The notes beneath the pieces are model-generated. The model was not told the DNA's origin, made no database searches, and worked only from the letters and a program-made list of their open reading frames with translations. The position numbers and the translations under genes were made by a program. From Methanosarcinales archaeon Methan_01 (GTDB taxonomy: Archaea; Halobacteriota; Methanosarcinia; Methanotrichales; Methanotrichaceae), in NCBI GenBank assembly GCA_001602645.1, contig LUYE01000036.1, positions 1 through 64,000 of the forward strand: DNA of 64,000 nucleotides. The letters are read 5' to 3'. Shown piece after piece: positions 34,059 through 40,545 of the stretch (its first letter is position 1; each line of letters opens with the position of its first letter).

Positions 34059-35330
34059 ATGAAGCCCGAGACGGTGAAGTTCCTCAGATCCCGGTTCAGG
34101 GAGTACTACCTGGAGGCGTCCCTGGAGATGCCTCCCCAGATGGAGCGGCGGGAGTGGGGCTTCATCCTCTTCGACGACATGCCGAAGTTCGTGATGCATC
34201 GGCACAGGTCCTTCTCGACGAGGTCTGAGCTGGTCGACTACATCCGGACATCGGTCCCTGCCCACGTCTACCACTCCGCCGCGATCTACGAGCTGCCGGC
34301 CGCCCCCACCATGCGGGAGAAGGGGTGGCTCGGCGCCGACCTGATCTTCGACCTCGACGCCGACCACCTCCGGAACGCTCCGACCTCCTACAACGAGATG
34401 CTCGAGTTCGTCAAGGCCGAGACCCTCAAGCTCCTGGACTTCCTGACCGGCGACTTCGGCTTTGGGGCCGAGGAGGTCCAGGTAGTCTTCTCCGGCGGGA
34501 GGGGCTACCACATCCACGTCCGGGACCCCCGGGTCACCCACCTCGGCAGCGGCGAGCGGCGGGAGATCGTCGACTACCTGACCGGAAGGGGGTTGGACTT
34601 GGAGCGTTTCATGTATAAGCAGGCCACGGAGGGTGATTTTGGCATAGAAAAGGGGACCGCCTTTAGATGCCCTCCGGGAGATGCGCCAGGTTGGGCGGGG
34701 AGGGTTAACAAATCGGTTCTCTCCTTCGTCAGGCAGATTCATGCCCTTGATAAGGAAGAGGCGATATCGCAGCTCTCTTCAAGAAAGGGGATTGGAACGC
34801 GGAAAGCAGCTCGTTTTTATGAAGGTCTGATGGCAAAAGATGAGATGGGTGAAGACATCTTCGATAAGATCAATAGAGGTCTGATCGATCTCTCGTTCGG
34901 AAGTCCCGAGTTCTGGAAGATGTTGATAAAGGAGAACCTGGAAGGGGTGCAAGTACAGCTCAGCCAGGATAAAACTGAGGTGGATGATCCGCTCGTCGGT
35001 CTCCCCATAGACAGAGCAAAGGGCGAGACCGACGAGCCGGTGACCACAGACGTCAAAAGGCTGATAAGGTTTCCCCTCAGCCTCCACGGGGGGACGGGGC
35101 TCCGGGTGACGCCTCTGACCATCTCGGGGCTCGCGGCCTTCGACCCCCTCCGCGACGCCGTAGTCTTCGGCGACCGGCCGGTGGAGGTCTGCCTCCGGGG
35201 GCCCTACGCCATCGAGATGAAGGGCGAGAGCTTCGACCTGGAGGAGGGGCCGACGGTCCTCCCCCAGTATGCGGCCGTCTTCCTCGCGGCCCGGAAGGTG
35301 GCGGAGCTGGGGAAAGCTTTAGACCGATGA
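34059..35330 (+). CDS. priS: DNA primase small (catalytic) subunit PriS
   Basis: Makes RNA/DNA primers with PriL. The 423 residues show the catalytic D-L-D-A-D (Asp98, Asp100, Asp102) and S-G-G-R-G-Y-H-I-H-V. The sugar-binding and later R-L-I-R-F-P-L-S-L-H-G-G-T-G-L-R-V-T block is present. From about 34,612 to 35,070 the codon use turns AT-rich, with many A/T third positions, and then returns to GC-rich, although the protein reads through normally; this covers the helical insert domain and its flanks. GINS follows directly, a common archaeal pairing. Confidence 0.95.
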   Translation: MKPETVKFLRSRFREYYLEASLEMPPQMERREWGFILFDDMPKFVMHRHRSFSTRSELVDYIRTSVPAHVYHSAAIYELPAAPTMREKGWLGADLIFDLDADHLRNAPTSYNEMLEFVKAETLKLLDFLTGDFGFGAEEVQVVFSGGRGYHIHVRDPRVTHLGSGERREIVDYLTGRGLDLERFMYKQATEGDFGIEKGTAFRCPPGDAPGWAGRVNKSVLSFVRQIHALDKEEAISQLSSRKGIGTRKAARFYEGLMAKDEMGEDIFDKINRGLIDLSFGSPEFWKMLIKENLEGVQVQLSQDKTEVDDPLVGLPIDRAKGETDEPVTTDVKRLIRFPLSLHGGTGLRVTPLTISGLAAFDPLRDAVVFGDRPVEVCLRGPYAIEMKGESFDLEEGPTVLPQYAAVFLAARKVAELGKALDR

Positions 35331-35377
35331 GGGGGGTTAATATCCCTCTCCGACGTGGGCGTTGAGGACGGCCGAAG

Positions 35378-35962
35378 ATGAGCGACCTGGACCTGGTGAA
35401 CCTCCTGCGAAAGGAACGGAAGGCGGCGGAGCTTCTGCCCCTGGAGCCCGGCTTCTATAAGAAGGTGGGCGAGTACCTCGCCGAGCTGGAGCGAGATCGC
35501 AGTCTGGTGAAGGACCCCTACTCCGTCGAGGCCCAGATCCTGGAGGACGAGCTGAAGGCGGCCCGGGGTTCCATCGGGCGGCTCATCGACCTCCGGATCA
35601 AGAAGATCACGAAGAAGGTCCTGCGGGCGGGCTCGGCCTCCAAGGACGTCGCCGTCAAGGGGATGACCCCGGAGGAGGAACGCATATACAGGAATGCCTT
35701 GACCGCCCTCACCGAGGGGAGGGAGTCGATCCTCGCCCGAGTGAACAGGGTCGAGGGCCCGACCACCGAAAGGGCTTTAACGCCCAAGAGGGGTATGGAC
35801 CAGGAATACGCCCTTGTGATGATGATGGAGAGCGTTCCGACGTTCGTTGGCGTTGATGGGAGGCGTTACTCTCTCGAAAGGGGAGATCTGGTGATGCTCC
35901 CGGCTCTACACGCCAAGAACCTATGCAATAAAAATTTAGCTCGCGAATGCAAGCAGGTGTGA
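35378..35962 (+). CDS. GINS complex subunit (Gins51-like)
   Basis: A 194-residue subunit of the archaeal GINS complex that couples MCM helicase to primase and polymerase. It is helical, with the pattern [12 protein letters not shown] and [10 protein letters not shown]. The C-terminal small domain ([23 protein letters not shown]) is characteristic of Gins51. It lies between priS and rpl44e, an arrangement conserved in many euryarchaea. Confidence 0.88.
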   Translation: MSDLDLVNLLRKERKAAELLPLEPGFYKKVGEYLAELERDRSLVKDPYSVEAQILEDELKAARGSIGRLIDLRIKKITKKVLRAGSASKDVAVKGMTPEEERIYRNALTALTEGRESILARVNRVEGPTTERALTPKRGMDQEYALVMMMESVPTFVGVDGRRYSLERGDLVMLPALHAKNLCNKNLARECKQV

Positions 35963-35966
35963 ACCC

Positions 35967-36248
35967 ATGAAGATGCCAAAGGAGTTTAAAGCTCATTGTC
36001 CTTTCTGCAAGAAGCACACCACCCACGTGGTGGAGAGGGTGCGAAAGGGACGGGCCACGTCGATGGCCCACATCGACAGGCAGAAGCAGCGGGCCCAGGG
36101 TATAGGAAACTCTGGGAAGTTCTCCAAGGTCCCCGGCGGGGACAAGCCGACGAAGAGGTTGAACCTCAGATATCGGTGCAACGTGTGCAAGAAGGCCCAC
36201 AACCGGAAGGGGTTCAAGGTCTCAAAGTTCGATCTGGTGGAGGGTTAA
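35967..36248 (+). CDS. rpl44e: Ribosomal protein L44e
   Basis: A 93-residue zinc-binding large-subunit protein near the E site. It begins [14 protein letters not shown] and has the second pair C-N-V-C near the end. AGGTG at 35953-35957 precedes ATG 35967. Its stop lies 2 bases before the CTG start of rps27e. Expression is probably coupled with gins and rps27e. Confidence 0.95.
   Translation: MKMPKEFKAHCPFCKKHTTHVVERVRKGRATSMAHIDRQKQRAQGIGNSGKFSKVPGGDKPTKRLNLRYRCNVCKKAHNRKGFKVSKFDLVEG
36239..36243 (+). promoter_or_regulatory. Shine-Dalgarno GGAGG that fixes the rps27e start
   Basis: GGAGG at 36239-36243, within the end of rpl44e, lies 7 bases before CTG 36251. No ATG, GTG or TTG occurs in frame at a usable distance. 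The next TTG (36263) is 19 bases away. Confidence 0.65.
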
Positions 36249-36250
36249 AT

Positions 36251-36415
36251 CTGTCGAAATTTTTGAAGGTCAAGTGCAACGACTGCGAGAACGAGCAGGT
36301 CATCTTCGGCAACGCCGCCACCGTCGTCAAGTGTCTCGTCTGCGGCAGGACCCTGGCGGAGCCGATGGGCGGAAAGGCCCAGATCAAGACCCAGATCCTC
36401 GAAGTGCTAGAGTGA
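36251..36415 (+). CDS. rps27e: Ribosomal protein S27e, apparent CTG start
   Basis: A 54-residue zinc-ribbon small-subunit protein: (M)[18 protein letters not shown], then [11 protein letters not shown] and G-G-K-A. The family's N-terminus falls exactly on CTG 36251, which has a GGAGG 7 bases upstream. If TTG 36263 were used, the first four residues would be lost and the spacing would be 19 bases. It follows rpl44e and precedes the aIF2-alpha gene, the standard archaeal order. Confidence 0.92.
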   Translation: MSKFLKVKCNDCENEQVIFGNAATVVKCLVCGRTLAEPMGGKAQIKTQILEVLE

Positions 36416-36420
36416 TCGAT

Positions 36421-37194
36421 ATGCAGCGTGAGGGTTGGCCTGAACCGGGGGAGCTTGTGGTCTGCACCGTCGACCAGGTGGTCGACTTCGGCGCCTTCGT
36501 CATCCTGGACGAGTACGCGAACAAGAGAGGGCTGATCCACATATCCGAGGTGGCCAGCGGCTGGATAAAGTACATCCGAGATCACGTCCGCGAAGGCCAG
36601 AAGATAGTCTGCAAGGTTCTGAACGTCGACCCTTCCAGGCACCACATCGACCTCTCTCTCAAAGACGTCAACGAGCACCAGAGGCGGGATAAGATCCAGG
36701 CCTGGAAGGCGGATCAGAAGGCCTGGAAGTGGCTCGAGATGGCCTACGAGGGGGACCAGGAGCACCTCGCCGAGGTGACCGGATACCTCGTCAAAGGGTA
36801 CGAGAGCCTTTACGTCGCCCTGGAAGATGCCGCCGTCCGCGGCGTCGAAACCCTCACCGAGGCGGGGCTCAGCCCCGAGGACGCCGAGAAGGTCCTGGCG
36901 ATATCCCAGGAGAACGTCAAGATTCCCTACGTCGAGATCAGTGGCTACGTCGACCTCACCAGCCCTGCCCCTGACGGGGTGGAGCAGATCAGGAAGGCCC
37001 TCAAGAAGGCGGCGAAGACCAAGGAAGAGGATGTCACCCTGGACGTGAGGTACGTTGGAGCTCCTCGGTATCGGATCCACGTCACCGCCCCCGACTACAA
37101 GCTCGCCGAGGCGGAGCTGCGGAAAGCGGCCCAGGCGGCGATAAAGTTCATCGAGAAGCAGGGCGGCGAAGGCGCCTTCCACAGGCAGGCATGA
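36421..37194 (+). CDS. eif2a: Translation initiation factor aIF2 subunit alpha
   Basis: With beta and gamma it brings initiator Met-tRNA to the ribosome. The 257 residues hold an S1-type RNA-binding domain (about 8-85: G-E-L-V-V-C-T-V, F-G-A-F-V-I-L, G-L-I-H-I-S-E-V). A helical domain and an alpha-beta C-terminal domain (V-T-L-D-V-R-Y-V-G-A-P-R-Y-R-I-H-V) follow. The start is ATG 36421, 5 bases after the rps27e stop. Its TGA overlaps the ATG of nop10. Confidence 0.95.
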   Translation: MQREGWPEPGELVVCTVDQVVDFGAFVILDEYANKRGLIHISEVASGWIKYIRDHVREGQKIVCKVLNVDPSRHHIDLSLKDVNEHQRRDKIQAWKADQKAWKWLEMAYEGDQEHLAEVTGYLVKGYESLYVALEDAAVRGVETLTEAGLSPEDAEKVLAISQENVKIPYVEISGYVDLTSPAPDGVEQIRKALKKAAKTKEEDVTLDVRYVGAPRYRIHVTAPDYKLAEAELRKAAQAAIKFIEKQGGEGAFHRQA

Positions 37195-37352
37195 GGTCTA
37201 AGATAAAGAGGTGCAGGGCCTGTGGCCTCTACACCCTCAAGGAGATCTGCCCCATCTGCGGCGCTGCCACCAGCCAGACGAAGCCTGCCCGGTTCTCCCC
37301 TGAGGACCGGTACGGCAGGTACCGGCGGGCCCTGCGCCAGGAGGCCGAATGA
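37191..37352 (+). CDS. nop10: Nop10, H/ACA snoRNP protein
   Basis: A 53-residue zinc-binding component of the box H/ACA pseudouridylation RNP: M-R-S-K-I-K-R-C-R-A-C-G-L-Y-T-L-K-E-I-C-x2-C-G with A-R-F-S-P-E-D-R-Y-G-R-Y-R-R. It overlaps aIF2-alpha by ATGA at 37191-37194 and the next gene by ATGA at 37349-37352, so this is a tightly coupled operon. Confidence 0.94.
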   Translation: MRSKIKRCRACGLYTLKEICPICGAATSQTKPARFSPEDRYGRYRRALRQEAE

Positions 37353-38113
37353 GAGAAACCACCGTTCGCAGATTGAAGGAGTTGGACCTCAAAGACCCCA
37401 TCCTGGTGGAGGGGCTGCCAGGGGTCGGCCACGTCGGAAAGCTGGTGGCCGAGCACCTCATCGACGAGCTGGAGGCCGAGTTGGTGATAGAGGTCTACTC
37501 GCCCCACCTCCCCCCCCAGGTGATAGTCCTGGACGACGGGACGGTTAAGCAGGTCAGAAACGAGATCTATGTCCACCGCGGCGAGGATCGCGACCTCCTC
37601 CTCCTGGTGGGAGACTACCAGAGCGCCACCAACGAAGGCCACTATGAGCTCGCGGGCGCCTTCCTCGACCTCTGCGAGGAGTTCGGGGTCAAGAGGATCT
37701 ACACCCTCGGAGGCTACGGCACTGGCCAGTTCGTCGACAAGCCCCAGGTTCTGGGGGCCGCGAACAGCCTCGAGCTCGTCGAGGAGATGAAGGGGTACGG
37801 CGTCGTCTTCCAGGAGAACGAGCCGGGTGGCGGCATCATTGGGGTCAGTGGCCTCTTGGTGGGCCTCTCGCGGCTCAGGGAGATCGATGCCGTCTGCCTG
37901 ATGGGCACCACCAGCGGCTATCTCGTCGACCCCAAGAGCGCCCAGGAGGTCCTTCGGGTTCTCTCCAGGGCCCTGGGGATCGAGGTGGACATGCTGGCCC
38001 TGGAGGAGCGGGCGCGGGAGATGGAGCGGATCGTAGGCAAGCTCCGGGAGATGGAGAAGGCCCAGATGCCCTTCGAGACGAGCGGCGAAGAAGACCTCCG
38101 CTACATCGGTTGA
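37349..38113 (+). CDS. PAC2 family protein (proteasome assembly chaperone-like)
   Basis: A 254-residue protein that commonly follows nop10 in archaea. It shows E-G-L-P-G-V-G-H-V-G-K-L-V-A-E-H, L-L-L-V-G-D-Y-Q-S, L-G-G-Y-G-T-G and a later G-I-S-like I-I-G-V-S-G-L-L-V-G-L. Members resemble eukaryotic proteasome assembly chaperone PAC2; a role in proteasome or ATP-grasp-linked assembly is proposed but not established. C-terminal 40 residues form a coiled coil. Confidence 0.85.
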   Translation: MRETTVRRLKELDLKDPILVEGLPGVGHVGKLVAEHLIDELEAELVIEVYSPHLPPQVIVLDDGTVKQVRNEIYVHRGEDRDLLLLVGDYQSATNEGHYELAGAFLDLCEEFGVKRIYTLGGYGTGQFVDKPQVLGAANSLELVEEMKGYGVVFQENEPGGGIIGVSGLLVGLSRLREIDAVCLMGTTSGYLVDPKSAQEVLRVLSRALGIEVDMLALEERAREMERIVGKLREMEKAQMPFETSGEEDLRYIG

Positions 38114-38120
38114 TGTCACC

Positions 38121-39455
38121 ATGATAGATGATCTCTTCGAGGGCGCTCGTCGGCTCCTATCTTTGGCCGAGAAGGCCGGGGCCGAGGAGGCCGAGGTCTT
38201 CGGCCTTATGGTCAAAACCGTCGACGTTGACCTCCGGAGATATCGGGTGGAGATGGCGAGCGAGAGCCGGTCCCGAGGCCTCGGCCTCAGGGCCGTCCTG
38301 AGGGGGGCGGTTGGCTTCTCGGCCACCAGCGACCTCTCCAAACTCAACCTGGTGGCCGAGGGAGCCGTTCGGGCTGCCAGGGCCCGGGGCCCTGACGATA
38401 AATGGCGATCCCTTCCCTTTTCTGGGGCACTGCCCCGCCCCCGGGACGTCTACGATCCAGCGACGGCGGAGATGGGCCCGGAGGACTGCCTCGACCTCGC
38501 GGCGACCCTCATCGAGGGCGCGTCAGCCATCTCTGGGGCAGAGCCCGTCTCGGGGGGCGTCACCGCCGTATCGGGCTCGGAGATTCTGATCAATTCTAAT
38601 GGCCTAGAGCTCTCCGAGAGGGGGACGGTCTTCACCGCCTTCATCGAGACGGTCGCCAGGGGCGCCGATGGCACCGCAGCTACAGGCTACGATTTTGCCA
38701 ACTCCAGATCGGCCCCAAGAGACGTATCGGAGGTCGGAAGGTCCGCATCTTCCTTGGCGGTGCGGTCCCTCGGCGGATCCCGGGGCGAGGGGGGGACGGC
38801 CCAGGTCCTCCTGGGACCGATGGCCTTCGCCGATATCCTCGAGAACGCCTTCGTCCCCTCCACCTTTGGGGACCAAGTCCAGAAGGGAAGGTCGTCCCTG
38901 GCAGGAAGGATCGGGGAGGAGGTGGCGGAGGAGTGCTTAAAGATCGTCGACGACGGCCTCTTTCCTGGAGGGATGGCCACCTCCAGCTTCGATGGCGAAG
39001 GCGTCCCCTCTCAGAGGACGACCCTGGTGGAGGGGGGGATCCTCAGGTCCTACCTCTACGACACCTACTCCGCCGGGAAAGAGCCGACGGAGACGAAGAG
39101 CACCGGGAACGCCGACCGGCCGGGTTACGCTGGGCTTCCTCGGATCGGAACCACCAACCTGACGGTCTCCTCCGTCGATCCTGAGGACGTCCTGGCGGAG
39201 ATGGATCGGGGTTACCTCGTCACCGGCGTCATCGGGGCCCACACCGCAAACCCCATCTCAGGGGACTTCTCGGTGGAAGCCAGGAACGTCTTCGTGGTCG
39301 AAGACGGCGCCGCCGAAAAACCGATCCGGTCTCTGATGCTGGCGGGGAACGTATTCGACCTCCTCTCGTCGATCAGGGTCGGGACGGACGCGCGGATGGT
39401 GGGTTCGTTTGTCGTCCCCACCGTCAAGGCGGAGATGAAGGTGGTCGGAAGCTGA
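38121..39455 (+). CDS. pmbA: TldE/PmbA-family metallopeptidase-related protein
   Basis: A 444-residue member of the TldD/PmbA family, which in bacteria acts as a heterodimer that proteolyses modified peptides and antitoxins. No HExxxH zinc motif is visible, so it fits the non-catalytic TldE/PmbA side. Typical blocks are A-E-E-A-E-V-F, G-L-G-L-R-A-V and the C-terminal G-D-F-S-V-E-A-R-N. It lies 7 bases after the PAC2 gene. Its TldD partner is not in the window. Confidence 0.88.
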   Translation: MIDDLFEGARRLLSLAEKAGAEEAEVFGLMVKTVDVDLRRYRVEMASESRSRGLGLRAVLRGAVGFSATSDLSKLNLVAEGAVRAARARGPDDKWRSLPFSGALPRPRDVYDPATAEMGPEDCLDLAATLIEGASAISGAEPVSGGVTAVSGSEILINSNGLELSERGTVFTAFIETVARGADGTAATGYDFANSRSAPRDVSEVGRSASSLAVRSLGGSRGEGGTAQVLLGPMAFADILENAFVPSTFGDQVQKGRSSLAGRIGEEVAEECLKIVDDGLFPGGMATSSFDGEGVPSQRTTLVEGGILRSYLYDTYSAGKEPTETKSTGNADRPGYAGLPRIGTTNLTVSSVDPEDVLAEMDRGYLVTGVIGAHTANPISGDFSVEARNVFVVEDGAAEKPIRSLMLAGNVFDLLSSIRVGTDARMVGSFVVPTVKAEMKVVGS

Positions 39456-39487
39456 TGGGATCGGCCGAGGCCGACCACAGAACTATC

Positions 39488-39500
39488 AAATTTTATAAAT
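39488..39500 (+). promoter_or_regulatory. TATA box of prs
   Basis: AAATTTTATAAATAA lies about 35-45 bases before the prs start in a short intergenic gap, marking a new transcription unit after pmbA. Confidence 0.5.
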
Positions 39501-39532
39501 AAAACTCAACTCAGGTACAGGGGCGATTGTTG

Positions 39533-40390
39533 ATGATCATCGGTGGACCATCCTCCCAGCTTCTGGGGGGTAGGATAGCGACAATTTTAAAAGAAGATCT
39601 GGCTTTGTGCGAGTACAGCAGTTTTCCCGATGGCGAGGCTTATACTCAGGTTTGCTCCGACCTCGACGATGGGATCGTCGTAGTCCAGAGCACCCCGTCG
39701 GACCGGGACATAATCCAGCTCCTCCAGCTCCTGGACGTCTGCCGGGGGAGGAGGATCGATCTGGTGGTACCGTACTTTGGGTACGCCCGCCAGGACAAGC
39801 AGTTCAAGCCGGGAGAGCCCCTCTCGGCGAGGGCGATGGCCGTCGCCATCGACTCCTTCCTCGCCGAGGGCTCCCGGATCTTCACCGTCAACATCCACGA
39901 TCGGTCGGTCCTCAAGAACTTCCGACACCAGGCCACGGACCTGGACGCAACGCCCCTCCTCGCCGACGAGATCGGAAAGTTGGGCCTCGACGACCCGGTG
40001 ATCATATCCCCCGACAAGGGGGCGGTCCGGATGGCCAGGGCCGCCGCGGAGAGGCTCGGGGTCCCTTACGACTACCTGGAGAAGACGAGGCACAGCGGGA
40101 CCGAGGTCTCCATGGCCCCCAAGGAGATCGATGCCGCCGGAAGGGACGTCGTCATCCTCGACGACATGATCGCCACCGGCGGGACGATGGCCCAGGCGAT
40201 CTCGATCCTTAGAGCGAGCGGCGCGAAGCGGGTCTACCTCGGCTCGGTCCATCCGGTCCTGACGGGGAGCGCCGTCCTGAAATTGTGCAGAGCAGGGGTC
40301 GAGGCGATCATCGCGACCGACACCCTGGAGAAGGCGGTCAGCACCGTCTCGGCGGCGGAGCTCGTCGCCGAAGCGGTCCGGTCCCGGTGA
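39533..40390 (+). CDS. prs: Ribose-phosphate pyrophosphokinase (PRPP synthase)
   Basis: Makes PRPP from ribose 5-phosphate and ATP for nucleotide and histidine synthesis. The 285 residues have the ATP loop Y-F-G-Y-A-R-Q-D-K-Q-F and F-T-V-N-I-H. The PRPP-binding V-I-L-D-D-M-I-A-T-G-G-T-M motif is present too. Two in-frame TTG codons precede ATG 39533; the ATG gives the family N-terminus M-I-I-G-G-P. Confidence 0.95.
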   Translation: MIIGGPSSQLLGGRIATILKEDLALCEYSSFPDGEAYTQVCSDLDDGIVVVQSTPSDRDIIQLLQLLDVCRGRRIDLVVPYFGYARQDKQFKPGEPLSARAMAVAIDSFLAEGSRIFTVNIHDRSVLKNFRHQATDLDATPLLADEIGKLGLDDPVIISPDKGAVRMARAAAERLGVPYDYLEKTRHSGTEVSMAPKEIDAAGRDVVILDDMIATGGTMAQAISILRASGAKRVYLGSVHPVLTGSAVLKLCRAGVEAIIATDTLEKAVSTVSAAELVAEAVRSR

Positions 40391-40545
40391 TGGCCACCGG
40401 ATCGGATGACCGCTGGGCTCTCTCCGAAATGGATGGTGCCCTGGGGTGGTGGCTGTGGTAGGACGGCTCTCGGGATCAGATCCACCCTGGGGCGGTGACC
40501 GGCCCCTGCCCTGCTGAGGGCGCCTGGCGATGGTAGACTGAGGAT
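40391..40545. other. GC-rich intergenic gap, nothing recognised
   Basis: A 155-base gap between the convergent ends of prs and the S-layer gene. GC-rich, with no T-run hairpin or open frame. Confidence 0.4.
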
